64,000 nt of DNA from the NCBI GenBank assembly GCA_000716465.1, contig JNWL01000028.1, positions 1 to 64,000 of the forward strand, given 5' to 3'. The stretch comes from Streptomyces bikiniensis (GTDB lineage Bacteria; Actinomycetota; Actinomycetes; Streptomycetales; Streptomycetaceae). Each line of letters opens with the position of its first letter. The first letter of the stretch is position 1. A program made the position numbers and the translations under genes. This document shows positions 18,960 through 27,128 of the stretch, one piece after another. Below the pieces are notes generated by a model that was given only the letters and a program-made list of their open reading frames with translations, made no database searches and had not been told where the DNA came from.

Positions 18960-19475
18960 TCACGCGTCCCCGTCGTCCCCGCTGTCGCCACCGTCGATGA
19001 CGGTCAGCCCGGCGCCCTTCCGCGTGTACGGGTCGGGGGCGTCGGCCGGAATGCTCTGGACGGCCCGGCCCTGAGCGGCCCCGTTGCCGTTGAAGACGAA
19101 GTCGGGGCGGATGCGCCAATCACGACCGTCGGGATAGATGAAGCCCGCCTCCGCAAGCTGCTTGAGGGACCTCGACACGGTCGGCTGCGACATGCCCACC
19201 TGCTCGGCGAACTTGGCCTGGGTCTCCACCCGGACAAGACCGTGGTCCTTGCGGTTTTGGAGAGCGCACATCTTGTGGAACAGCTTGTAGCACGCCCCGC
19301 TGAGATCCGCTTCGGCCAGGGCGTTGTGGGCCTCGTACCCCATCGTGGTGTACCCACCTCCCCGGAACCAGAGCCCGTGCGCGGCACTGACCGACGAGTG
19401 CACGGTGAGGTCCTGCACCTCGCCCGTGGTCCGGTTGACCGTCTCGATCCTGGTCACTCGTCGGGCCGCGCGCAA
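18960..19475 (-). CDS. RepL-like winged-helix protein (171 aa)
   Basis: Residues about 55-135 form a winged helix: GACYKLFHKMCALQNR, then FAEQVGMSQPTVSRSLKQLA as the helix-turn-helix and FIYPDGRDWRIRPDFVFNG as the wing. This is the layout of RepL-type plasmid/phage replication proteins and their actinomycete relatives. A TTG start at 19475 is supported by GGAGG six bases upstream; a GTG at 19457 has none. Two identical 15-bp AT-rich repeats precede it. It lies between the trehalose genes beside a tRNA-like locus, suggesting a remnant of an integrated element. It could instead be a resident regulator. Confidence 0.75.
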   Translation of the reverse strand: MRAARRVTRIETVNRTTGEVQDLTVHSSVSAAHGLWFRGGGYTTMGYEAHNALAEADLSGACYKLFHKMCALQNRKDHGLVRVETQAKFAEQVGMSQPTVSRSLKQLAEAGFIYPDGRDWRIRPDFVFNGNGAAQGRAVQSIPADAPDPYTRKGAGLTVIDGGDSGDDGDA

Positions 19476-19543
19476 AGGGTACCTCCGTGGCTGGGTGAAA
19501 TCATCCAGGGCTGGATAGCTTCTGCCGAACCCTTCGGCATCTT

Positions 19544-19599
19544 ATTCATTTTCGCATTCTAATCCTCCACGAAGTCGGGCTTCTATTCATTTTCGCATA
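19544..19599. repeat. Two perfect 15-bp direct repeats upstream of the RepL-like gene
   Basis: TATTCATTTTCGCAT occurs at 19544-19558 and again at 19585-19599, 41 bases apart, in markedly AT-rich DNA for this genome. On the gene strand each copy reads ATGCGAAAATGAATA, containing an ATG overlapped by a stop; tiny leader frames of 14 and 31 codons begin there, the second after GGAGG. Iterons, operators or translated leaders are all possible. Confidence 0.7.
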
Positions 19600-19914
19600 G
19601 TCAATCTACAGGGCCGCAACACGGCCCAGCTGTTTGCGCAGGTCAGCGGCTCACCCCGGCCGCTCCGTCTTAAGTAGGCAAGCGCGCCCGCCGTACGGGG
19701 AGCCCCTGCGGTACTCGCTCCGCTCCGTTCCTCGGGGGTGCCCCACCCTCGCCACGGGCTCGTGCAGGCCGCCGTGGGCCGAGGTCGTGGCATCAGGAGA
19801 AGCGTGGCCGGGGTCGGTGGGTGGTTGCCGTGCACACGTGGCGGGTGCTCTTTCGGCTCTCCCGCCACCTGGGCTGACTTTCGTCGGCCGAGGTCACGAC
19901 GGGGTCTCACGGGA
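19600..19914. other. Gene-free stretch between RepL-like gene and tRNA-like locus
   Basis: No convincing gene. The only long minus-strand frame (19587-19910) has a composition unlike coding DNA and no ribosome binding site. It may be decayed element DNA. Confidence 0.4.
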
Positions 19915-19988
19915 CGGGGCCGGCCGGATTCGAACCGGCGTCCTCCTACATGCGGTGAAGGCGCGACGACCGCTGCGCTACGAGCCCC
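19915..19988 (-). tRNA. Degenerate tRNA-like sequence, anticodon uncertain (CGC by best fold)
   Basis: On the minus strand the sequence begins GGGGCTC and ends GGCCCC plus G, giving six paired acceptor positions with one mismatch. The T arm GCCGG-TTCGAAT-CCGGC is perfect, and the D arm is formed from GCG/CGC. The best anticodon stem (CCTTC/GTAGG) has one mismatch, and its loop ACCGCAT lacks the normal T at position 33. No CCA is encoded. It could be an unusual tRNA, a decayed one, or an attachment-site copy left by an integrated element. Confidence 0.45.
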
Positions 19989-20048
19989 GTCCCGCCCGTG
20001 ATCCTACGAGACGCCCGCGCCCCGTCGCCTCCGGATATGCGGGCCCGG

Positions 20049-20891
20049 TCAGTCCCCCCGTACCGCCTCCGCCAGCGTCGTCAGGAAGTCCACCACGCCC
20101 GCCGGGCCCGGGACCGAGAGGTCGGCGCGGTCGGAGAGTTCCGGGACCTCGCCGGAGTCGCTGCAGACCAGGAGGCCGGGGGTGCCGTCGGCACGGAGCT
20201 TCTCCACGGCGGCGAAGGCGGGCAGGTCGCCCAGGTCGTCGCCCGCGTACAGCACGGACCCGGCACCCGCCTCCCGTGCGTACGAGGCGAGCGCCACGCC
20301 CTTGTCCACGCCCGGGGGCCGCAGCTCCAGGACCATCCGGCCGGGCTCCAGGACGAGGCCGTGGCCGGTGGCCAGGTCGGTGAGGGGGCCCTTCAGCGCT
20401 TCGAAGGCGCCTTCCGGGTCGGCGGCCCTGCGGGTGTGGACCGCGACCGCGCGGCCCTTCTCCTCGATCCAGACGCCCCGCCACGCCCCGGCCCGGTCGA
20501 GGAAGCCGGGCAGCTCGGCACGGACGGCGGCCACGCCCGGGGGGACGGGGGCGGCCTGCACCGTGCCGGTGGTGGCGTCCCAGCGTTCGGCGCCGTAGTG
20601 GCCGAGGACGACCAGGCGCTCCAGACCGGGGACGCCGGCGAAGCCGCCGTGGCGGACGGCGACCCCGGCGGGCCGGCCGGTCACGACGGCGACGGAGGCG
20701 ACCCGGGGAGCGAGGGCCGCGAGGGCGGCCACGGCGCCGGGGTGGGCGCGGGCCGATTCGGGGTCGGGCACGATGTCGGCGAGCGTGCCGTCGAAGTCGA
20801 GGGCGACGACGGCCTCCTGCGGCCGCGCGAGGAGCGCGGCCAGGCCGTCGCGGCCGGCGGACGTGGTCGGATGCGGAAGGCTGGTGACCAT
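20049..20891 (-). CDS. otsB: Trehalose-6-phosphate phosphatase (280 aa)
   Basis: A HAD-superfamily phosphatase: VVALDFDGTLADIVPDPESA holds the nucleophile Asp, VAVVTGRPAG the second motif, and VLYAGDDLGDLPAFAAVEKL the metal-binding acidic motif. It finishes trehalose synthesis with OtsA. ATG at 20891 is preferred; an in-frame GTG at 20909 would add six residues. It is followed downstream on the same strand by nothing before the tRNA-like locus. Confidence 0.93.
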   Translation of the reverse strand: MVTSLPHPTTSAGRDGLAALLARPQEAVVALDFDGTLADIVPDPESARAHPGAVAALAALAPRVASVAVVTGRPAGVAVRHGGFAGVPGLERLVVLGHYGAERWDATTGTVQAAPVPPGVAAVRAELPGFLDRAGAWRGVWIEEKGRAVAVHTRRAADPEGAFEALKGPLTDLATGHGLVLEPGRMVLELRPPGVDKGVALASYAREAGAGSVLYAGDDLGDLPAFAAVEKLRADGTPGLLVCSDSGEVPELSDRADLSVPGPAGVVDFLTTLAEAVRGD

Positions 20892-21004
20892 GCTTCCGAC
20901 CCTACCCACGCGGGGCGTCCCCTACCTTCCGGATCTCCCGGCGCCCGCGCCCGCCCGCCTTCTTCCGGCCTTTCCGCCGCCGTCCGCCCGCCTCCCGCGC
21001 CCGC

Positions 21005-21292
21005 CTACCTCCTGCGCTGCCGCTCCTCGCGGACCCGGCGCAGGCGGTTGACCGTCACCGGGTCGTGGGCCAGGGCGCGCGGGTCGTCGAGGAGGGCGTT
21101 GAGGAGCTGGTAGTAGCGGGTCGGGGATAGGCCCAGGCCCTCGCGGACGGCCCGCTCCTTGGCGCCGGGCCCCGGCCAGGAGCGGCGCTCGACGGCGAGG
21201 AGGGCCCGCTCCTGCTCGGTGAGGGGGGCTGGGCCCCGGGCGGTCCCGGACTCGCCGTCCTCACCACGCGTCGCTTCCCGGTCCTCGCTCAT
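21005..21292 (-). CDS. DUF3263 family protein (95 aa)
   Basis: The actinobacterial DUF3263 signature is present: LTEQERALLAVERRSWPGPG, then REGLGLSPTRYYQLLNALLD and DPVTVNRLRRVREERQRR. The segment LSPTRYYQLLNALL looks like a helix-turn-helix, so DNA binding is plausible but untested. It ends 12 bases after the sugar-binding lipoprotein stop and is read on the same strand, so it may be the distal gene of that transcript. Confidence 0.88.
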   Translation of the reverse strand: MSEDREATRGEDGESGTARGPAPLTEQERALLAVERRSWPGPGAKERAVREGLGLSPTRYYQLLNALLDDPRALAHDPVTVNRLRRVREERQRRR

Positions 21293-21304
21293 ACGACCAA
21301 CTTA

Positions 21305-22612
21305 TTACTCGGCAGCCTCCGCCGCCGTCGCCACGCGTCCGATCGAGCCCAGGACCTCGGCCGGGCGGCCGGTCGGGGTGACGGCCTTGCCGATGTTCTG
21401 CTTGACGTTCTCGCTGACCTTGGCCCACGAGGTCTTGCCGACCGGCGGGAGCTGCGCGTCGGGGAGGACCTTGAGGAAGACGCGCAGGTTGGCGTGCTCG
21501 GGGTCGGTCTCCATGCGGGTGGAGGCGCTGACGGTGACCGGCAGCAGGTCGTTGTCCCCGGCGAACTTCAGGACGTTCTCGTCGTTGAAGGCGAAGTTCA
21601 GGAAGTCGCCGATCTCCTTGCGGTGGCCGTTCTGCTTGAAGCCCATGATCCAGTCGGCGACGCCCATGGAGGTCTTGGAGGGGCCGTCGGCGCCGGGGAG
21701 CGGGACCTGCCCGACCTCGACGCCCTTCTTCGCGGCCTCCTTGAGGAGCGAGGGGTGGCCGTTGAGCATGCCGACCTCGCCGTTCGCGAAGGCGGTGAAG
21801 GCGGCCTTGCGGTTGAGCTTGCCGGGGGCGACGGGTCCGGTGAGGTCCTTGCCGACGAGGTTGGTCCGCAGCCACTCGAAGGTGCGCACGTTGGTCTCGG
21901 AGTCGACCGCGTAGTGGTCGCTGGCGTCGGTCCAGCCGCCCTCGCCCGCGAGCAGCCACATCATGGCCTCGGCCTGGGCCTCCTCGGGGCCGAGCGGCAG
22001 CGCGAAGGGGGTCCGGACGCCCTCCTTCTTGAGCTTCGCGGCGGCCGCGGCCAGCTCGTTCCAGGTGGTGGGCGGCGTGACGCCGGCCTTCTCGAAGAGG
22101 GCCTTGTTGTAGAAGAGGGGGCGCGTGGAGGCGACGAAGGGCAGGCCGTACTGGGTCTGCTTGTGCTCGCCCGCGGCGGCGAGCCGGGGGAGGAAGTTGG
22201 CCTGGACGGGTATGGAGAGGAGTTCGTCGGCGGAGTAGAGCTGGCCGGCGGCCGCGTAGTCGGCGTAGGCGCCGATCTGCGCGATGTCGGGGGCCTGGCC
22301 GGCCTCGACCATCTCGGCGACCTTGCGGTCGACGTCGTCCCAGGACTCGACCTGGACCTGGATCTTGATCCCGGGGTGCTTCGCCTCGAAGGCGGCGGCG
22401 AGGTCGGTCCAGTACTTCTTGGTGGAGTCGCCGCCGGTCAGGTCGTACTCGGCGGCGACCAGCTTCAGGGTCACGTCGCCGGAGTCGCCGCCCAGGGAAC
22501 CGCAGCCGGAGACCGTCATGGTCAGGCCGAGGGCCGCGGCGGCCGCGGTCAGTCCAAGAAATCGTCGCCGCTCCACGGCTTCATCCACCTTTTGCTCGTC
22601 GTTGAGCTGCAC
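21305..22612 (-). CDS. Sugar-binding lipoprotein of an ABC importer (435 aa)
   Basis: A type-1 solute-binding protein. After a twin-arginine-like ERRRFLGLT region, a hydrophobic stretch ends TMTVSGCGSL (lipobox Cys near residue 37). The mature fold shows YWTDLAAAFEAKHPGIKIQV, GQAPDIAQIGAYADYA and PLFYNKALFEKAGVTPPTTW. It is divergent from nagK-nagA across a DasR-type operator, so an aminosugar or chitin-derived ligand is likely. No permease genes are adjacent, so it must use permeases encoded elsewhere, energised perhaps by MsiK (49394). Confidence 0.9.
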   Translation of the reverse strand: MQLNDEQKVDEAVERRRFLGLTAAAAALGLTMTVSGCGSLGGDSGDVTLKLVAAEYDLTGGDSTKKYWTDLAAAFEAKHPGIKIQVQVESWDDVDRKVAEMVEAGQAPDIAQIGAYADYAAAGQLYSADELLSIPVQANFLPRLAAAGEHKQTQYGLPFVASTRPLFYNKALFEKAGVTPPTTWNELAAAAAKLKKEGVRTPFALPLGPEEAQAEAMMWLLAGEGGWTDASDHYAVDSETNVRTFEWLRTNLVGKDLTGPVAPGKLNRKAAFTAFANGEVGMLNGHPSLLKEAAKKGVEVGQVPLPGADGPSKTSMGVADWIMGFKQNGHRKEIGDFLNFAFNDENVLKFAGDNDLLPVTVSASTRMETDPEHANLRVFLKVLPDAQLPPVGKTSWAKVSENVKQNIGKAVTPTGRPAEVLGSIGRVATAAEAAE

Positions 22613-22798
22613 TGAGCTGCACGTTTGCTCTCGTCAGGGCCGCAAGTCTGCCCCGCACCCGCCATAAGGTCTACACCACTCGGATATCACTTCCGCAACA
22701 CCCTTTCCGAAATGCCGCGGATCGGACGCCCCGGGGAGGCGGGGGACGGGCCCGCGCTCCGGGAATCGAATTTGTATCCGCACGCAACAATCCTCGGC

Positions 22799-22814
22799 AG
22801 TGGACTAGACCTTT
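22799..22814. promoter_or_regulatory. DasR-type dre operator upstream of nagK
   Basis: AGTGGACTAGACCTTT matches the dre consensus of the GntR-type regulator DasR, whose core is TGGTCTAGACCA. It lies 28 bases before the nagK start and in the divergent region of the sugar-binding lipoprotein, so it could repress both. A near-identical 13-base core occurs upstream of msiK. Confidence 0.75.
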
Positions 22815-22834
22815 TGCCCCTCCGCGCGCCAGAC

Positions 22835-22850
22835 TGTTCCACGTGAAACA
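22835..22850. promoter_or_regulatory. parS-like ParB binding site over the nagK start
   Basis: TGTTCCACGTGAAACA differs in one base from the perfect palindrome TGTTTCACGTGAAACA recognised by chromosomal ParB proteins, and the consensus tolerates a variable base at that position. The GTG start of nagK (22843) lies inside it. Function is inferred from sequence identity only. Confidence 0.65.
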
Positions 22851-23793
22851 CGTCATCGCCCTGGATGTGGGCGGCACCGGCATGAAGGCCGCCCTCGTCG
22901 GGGCGGACGGCACCCTGCTCCACGAGGCCCGCCGCGCCACCGGGCGCGACCGGGGCCCCGAGGCCGTGGTCGAGACGATCCTCGGCTTCGCGGAGGACCT
23001 CCGCCTCCTCGGCCAGGAGCGGTACGGAGAGCCCGCCGCGGCCGCCGGAGTCGCCGTCCCCGGAATCGTCGACGCCGACAACGGCATCGCCGTCTACGCC
23101 GCCAACCTCGGCTGGCGCGACGTTCCCATGCGCGAACTCCTCAGCCGCCGCCTCGACGGCATCCCCGTCGCCCTCGGCCACGACGTGCGCACCGGCGGCC
23201 TCGCCGAGGGCCGCATCGGCGCGGGCAACGGCGCCGACCGCTTCCTCTTCGTGCCCCTCGGCACCGGCATCGCCGGCGCCATCGGCATCGGCGACCGCAT
23301 CGAGGCCGGCGCCCACGGCTACGCCGGCGAGATCGGCCACATCGTCGTGCGCCCCGGCGGCACCGCCTGTGGCTGCGGCCAGCGCGGCTGCCTGGAGCGG
23401 TACGCCTCCGCCTCCGCCGTCTCCTTCGCCTGGGCCGAGGCCGGCGGCGACCCGGAGGCCGACGCCGCCGACTGCGCCAAGGCCGTCGACTCCGGCGACC
23501 CCATCGCCGTACGGGTCTGGCAGGACGCCGTCGACGCCCTCGCGGACGGCCTGGTCACCGCGCTCACCCTGCTGGACCCCCGCACGCTCATCATCGGTGG
23601 CGGTCTCGCCGAAGCCGGGGAAACCTTGTTCACACCACTTCGGGCCGCGGTGGAAGAGCGAGTCACGTTCCAGAAGCTGCCCGCCATCGTCCCGGCGGCC
23701 CTCGGGGACACCGCCGGTTGCCTGGGCGCGGGCCTCCTCGCCTGGGACCTGCTCGCCGCCCAGCGCCCCACCGACTCGGAGGTTTCCGCCTGA
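22843..23793 (+). CDS. nagK: ROK-family sugar kinase, probable N-acetylglucosamine kinase (316 aa)
   Basis: ATP site IALDVGGTGMKAALVGADGT at the N-terminus, catalytic ALGHDVRTGGLAEGRIGAG (Asp near residue 110), the GYAGEIGHIVV loop and the ROK zinc motif CGCGQRGCLE near residue 180. It is overlapped by nagA at its stop (TGATG), so phosphorylated GlcNAc is the likely product, handed to NagA. The dre-like site upstream supports aminosugar control. Glucokinase-type activity cannot be excluded. The GTG start sits inside a parS-like palindrome. Confidence 0.9.
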   Translation: MKHVIALDVGGTGMKAALVGADGTLLHEARRATGRDRGPEAVVETILGFAEDLRLLGQERYGEPAAAAGVAVPGIVDADNGIAVYAANLGWRDVPMRELLSRRLDGIPVALGHDVRTGGLAEGRIGAGNGADRFLFVPLGTGIAGAIGIGDRIEAGAHGYAGEIGHIVVRPGGTACGCGQRGCLERYASASAVSFAWAEAGGDPEADAADCAKAVDSGDPIAVRVWQDAVDALADGLVTALTLLDPRTLIIGGGLAEAGETLFTPLRAAVEERVTFQKLPAIVPAALGDTAGCLGAGLLAWDLLAAQRPTDSEVSA

Positions 23794-24947
23794 TGGCAGA
23801 TCACAAGGTTCTCACCGGCGCACACGTCGTGCTGCCGACCGGGATCGTCGAGAACGGACGCGTGATCGTCGACGGCGGCCTCATCGCCGGCAGCGCGCCG
23901 GAGGACGCCGAGCGCATCGACCTGACCGGCCACTGGCTCGTCCCCGGCTTCGTGGACACGCACAACCACGGCGGCGGCGGCGCGTCCTTCACCTCCGGCA
24001 CCGCCGAGGAGGTCCTCCAGGGCGTCCGGACCCACCGCCTGCACGGCACCACCACCACCGTGGCCTCCCTCGTCACCGGCGAGATGGACTTCCTCACCGA
24101 ACGGGCCGGGCTCCTCTCCGAGCTGGCCGAGCAGGGCGAGATCGCCGGCATCCACTTCGAGGGCCCGTTCATCTCCCCCTGCCGCAAGGGCGCCCACGAC
24201 GAGACGCTGCTGCGCTACCCGGACCCGGCCGAGGTCCGCAAGCTGGTCGACGCCGCGCACGGGCACGCCAAGATGGTCACCCTCGCCACCGAGCTGCCCG
24301 GCGGCCTGGACTCCGTGCGCCTCCTCGCCGAACACGGCGTGATCGCCGCCATCGGCCACACCGACGCCACGTACGAGCAGACCGTCGCCGCCATCGACGC
24401 GGGCGCCACCGTCGCCACCCACCTCTACAACGCGATGCCCGCCCTCGGCCACCGCGCCCCCGGCCCGATCGCCGCCCTCCTGGAGGACGAGCGGATCACC
24501 GTCGAGCTCATCAACGACGGCACCCACCTGCACCCCGCCGCCCTGGAGCTGGCCTTCCACCACGCGGGCCCCGGGCGCGTCGCCCTCATCACCGACGCCA
24601 TGGACGCCGCCGGCTTCGGCGACGGCCGCTACATGCTCGGCCCCCTGGAGGTCGAGGTGAAGGACAGCGTCGCCCGGCTCGTGGAGGGCGGCTCCATCGC
24701 CGGCTCCACCCTCACCCTGGACCGCGCCTTCAAGCGTTCCGTCACCGTCGACGGCCTGCCCGTCGAGTCGGTCGTCCAGGCCATCTCCGCCAACCCGGCC
24801 CGCCTCCTCGGCCTGTACGACCGGGTCGGCTCCCTGGAGCCCGGCAAGGACGCCGACATCGTCGTCCTCGACGCGGACTTCACCCTCAAGGGCGTCATGC
24901 GCAAGGGCGCCTGGGTCGTCGAACCGGCGCTCGCGGCGGCCGTCTGA
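23793..24947 (+). CDS. nagA: N-acetylglucosamine-6-phosphate deacetylase (384 aa)
   Basis: Amidohydrolase-fold enzyme: WLVPGFVDTHNHGGGGASF carries the metal-site histidines, HGTTTTVASLV, IHFEGPFISPCRKGAHDE (metal Glu), the VIAAIGHTDATYEQ and THLYNAMPALGHRAPG loops, LINDGTHLHPAAL and LITDAMDAAG (catalytic Asp). It deacetylates GlcNAc-6-phosphate to glucosamine-6-phosphate, for substrate from NagK or from MurQ. The ATG overlaps the nagK stop by one base, so they are translationally coupled. Confidence 0.96.
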   Translation: MADHKVLTGAHVVLPTGIVENGRVIVDGGLIAGSAPEDAERIDLTGHWLVPGFVDTHNHGGGGASFTSGTAEEVLQGVRTHRLHGTTTTVASLVTGEMDFLTERAGLLSELAEQGEIAGIHFEGPFISPCRKGAHDETLLRYPDPAEVRKLVDAAHGHAKMVTLATELPGGLDSVRLLAEHGVIAAIGHTDATYEQTVAAIDAGATVATHLYNAMPALGHRAPGPIAALLEDERITVELINDGTHLHPAALELAFHHAGPGRVALITDAMDAAGFGDGRYMLGPLEVEVKDSVARLVEGGSIAGSTLTLDRAFKRSVTVDGLPVESVVQAISANPARLLGLYDRVGSLEPGKDADIVVLDADFTLKGVMRKGAWVVEPALAAAV

Positions 24948-25070
24948 TCAGGAGTCATGCGGAAGGGCGGCGGGCCGGGGTCTGGGCCTGCCGCCTTTCC
25001 TTTGGCATGATCAGGGGCCGTCGGAACGTACGTTCCACGGGTCTTCACAGGGAGTACGGGGGGTGGACAG

Positions 25071-25991
25071 GTGATCGTGACGGTCACCCTCAACACGGCG
25101 CTGGACCTGACCTACCGGGTCCCCGCCCTCACCCCGCGCGCCTCCCACCGGGTCACCCAGGTGATCGAGCGCCCCGGCGGCAAGGGGCTCAACGTCGCCC
25201 GGGTCCTCGCCGCCCTCGGGTACGAGACCGTCGCCACCGGCTTCGCGGGCGGCGCCACCGGGGCCGTCCTGCGGGACGGGCTCGCGGCGACCCCGGTCCG
25301 GGACGAGCTGGTCGAGACGGCCGGGTCCACCCGCCGCACGGTCGCGGTCGTCGACGCCGCCGACGGGGACACCACCCAGCTCAACGAGCCGGGGCCGACC
25401 GTCACCGCCGCCGAGTGGGACGCCTTCCGGGCCCGGTTCGCCTCGCTCCTCGACGGCGCCGCCGCCGTCGCCCTGTGCGGCAGCCTCCCGCCGGGCATCC
25501 ACGTCGGCGCGTACGCGGAGCTCGTCCGGCTCGCGCGCGCCGCCGCCGTGCCCGTCCTCCTCGACACCAGCGGCGAGCCGCTGCGGCGGGGCATCGCGGC
25601 CCGCCCCGACCTGGTCAAGCCGAACGCGGACGAGCTGGCCCAGCTCACCGGCGCCCGCGAGCCCCGCCGGGCCACCCTGGACGCGCGCCGCCGGGGGGCC
25701 CACGCGGTGGTCTCCTCGCTCGGTCCCGAGGGCCTGCTCGCCGCCACCCCCGAGGGCCTGTGGCGCGCGACCCCGCCGGCCCCCGTCAAGGGCAACCCGA
25801 CGGGCGCGGGCGACTCGGCCGTCGCCGGCCTGCTCTCGGGCCTGGTCGACGGCGTCCCCTGGCCGGACCGCCTGGTCCGCGCGGTCGCCCTCTCGGCGGC
25901 GACGGTCCTCTCCCCGGTGGCGGGGGAGTTCGACGCGGGGGCGTACGAGGAGCTGCTGGGGCGGGTGAAAACGACGGAGGAGACCCCGTAG
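25071..25991 (+). CDS. PfkB-family sugar-phosphate kinase, 1-phosphofructokinase-like (306 aa)
   Basis: Opens IVTVTLNTALDLTYRVP as in the FruK/LacC branch; the GGKGLNVARVLAALGYET substrate loop, LCGSLPPGIHVGAY and the C-terminal anion-hole motif GNPTGAGDSAVAGLLSGL (catalytic Asp) are present. FruK and tagatose-6-phosphate kinases share these features, so the exact sugar phosphate is unknown. It follows nagA after 123 bases, possibly in the same transcript. GTG start. Confidence 0.87.
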   Translation: MIVTVTLNTALDLTYRVPALTPRASHRVTQVIERPGGKGLNVARVLAALGYETVATGFAGGATGAVLRDGLAATPVRDELVETAGSTRRTVAVVDAADGDTTQLNEPGPTVTAAEWDAFRARFASLLDGAAAVALCGSLPPGIHVGAYAELVRLARAAAVPVLLDTSGEPLRRGIAARPDLVKPNADELAQLTGAREPRRATLDARRRGAHAVVSSLGPEGLLAATPEGLWRATPPAPVKGNPTGAGDSAVAGLLSGLVDGVPWPDRLVRAVALSAATVLSPVAGEFDAGAYEELLGRVKTTEETP

Positions 25992-26033
25992 GGCCTCCTC
26001 CCGGAAGAACTCAGGAACTCGTGACCTCGCGCG

Positions 26034-27020
26034 TCAGCGCTTTCCGGTCTGTCCGGCCTCCAGGTAGACCTGGTCCAGGATCGCGTCGCAGGAGTCGCCC
26101 GGCTCGCAGGAGATCTTGAGCGAGTTGCTCGTGCCCTGCTTGAGCTTCACGTAGGAGTAGGTGTAGGTCCACCCCTTCTCCCACTCGCCCTCGGGAGCCT
26201 TCGCCCAGTTGGCCATGTTGATCTCGCGGGGCTTCTCGCCGTTGACCGTCAGCGAGGTCTTGGCGTCCTTGCCGGGCACGCTGTACACGATCCGGAGGGT
26301 GTAGTCCCCGGTGCTCGGCACGTCCACGGTCCAGCTCGCGGAGCCGCCCTGGCCGTTGAAGACCACGTAGGCGCCGCCCGGGCCCTTCGCGCCCTTCACG
26401 GCCGTGTCGAGCTTGGCCGGGCCGCCGAGCTGGAGGGTGGCCGCGTCCTGCCTCGGCAGGTCGGTCGGAGTCGGCTTCGCCGAGCTCGGCTCGCTGCTCG
26501 GGGTCTCCGACGGCTGGGAGGACGCCGTCGGCGTGGGCGTGGTGCCGCCCGCCTTGTCGTCCGGGGTGTCCTTGTTCATGTTGGTGATCACCGCCGCCGC
26601 GATGCCGAGCACCACGACCGCGACGACCGCGACCGCGCCGATCAGCAGGCCCCGCGTGTTGGGGCCCCGGCCCGAGCCGCCGCGCTGCGGGGGCGGCGGG
26701 GTCCGGCGGGGCGGCTGGTGGCCGCCGTAGGTCTCGGGCGCGGCGTACTGCGCGTGCGGCTGCCCGTACGGCGCCTGCTGCTGCGGCGGCACGTACGGCT
26801 GCGCGTGCTGCTGGCCGCCGCCGTACTGGCGGCGGTCGCCGACCGTTCTGACCTGGTTGTACGAGGTCCGGGGCACGCCCGGCTGAGCGGGGCCGGGACC
26901 GGGGTAGCCGTAGCCGCCGCCCTGCGGGGGCTGCGCGCCCGCCGCCCGTCCGTCCTCGTACAGGTAGCCGAACGGATCGTCGTCCTCGGGCTTGTTCGAG
27001 CCGTCGTTACCGGCAGCCAT
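26034..27020 (-). CDS. Membrane-anchored protein with C-terminal carbohydrate-binding-like domain (328 aa)
   Basis: Residues 1-105 are a cytoplasmic Pro/Gly/Gln-rich region; GLLIGAVAVVAVVVLGIAA (about 107-130) is a single membrane helix; a Thr/Pro/Ser linker follows; the last 130 residues form a beta-sandwich resembling CBM35/CBM6 modules (GGAYVVFNGQGGSASWTVDV, DYTLRIVYSVPG, LKQGTSNSLKI). Type II topology would place that domain outside the cell. The ATG at 27020 has AGAGG 9 bases upstream. A cell-wall or glycan-binding role is inferred. Confidence 0.75.
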   Translation of the reverse strand: MAAGNDGSNKPEDDDPFGYLYEDGRAAGAQPPQGGGYGYPGPGPAQPGVPRTSYNQVRTVGDRRQYGGGQQHAQPYVPPQQQAPYGQPHAQYAAPETYGGHQPPRRTPPPPQRGGSGRGPNTRGLLIGAVAVVAVVVLGIAAAVITNMNKDTPDDKAGGTTPTPTASSQPSETPSSEPSSAKPTPTDLPRQDAATLQLGGPAKLDTAVKGAKGPGGAYVVFNGQGGSASWTVDVPSTGDYTLRIVYSVPGKDAKTSLTVNGEKPREINMANWAKAPEGEWEKGWTYTYSYVKLKQGTSNSLKISCEPGDSCDAILDQVYLEAGQTGKR

Positions 27021-27128
27021 CCGGGTCATCCTCTCCATGCTCGCCAGCCGTCGCCGACCGGGCGAGCCTACCCCGAACGGGCCATTCCCCGACTCGGACC
27101 CTTGACCTGGTGGGGGGTGGCGTGCACG

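Noticed and set aside
19587..19910. A 107-codon minus-strand frame upstream of the RepL-like gene
   Set aside because: No ribosome binding site, no codon bias, and it covers one of the 15-bp repeats; more likely non-coding.
23369..26119. A 916-codon plus-strand frame across nagK, nagA and the PfkB kinase
   Set aside because: Same strand but shifted frame relative to three well-supported genes; composition is His/Arg/Pro-rich noise.
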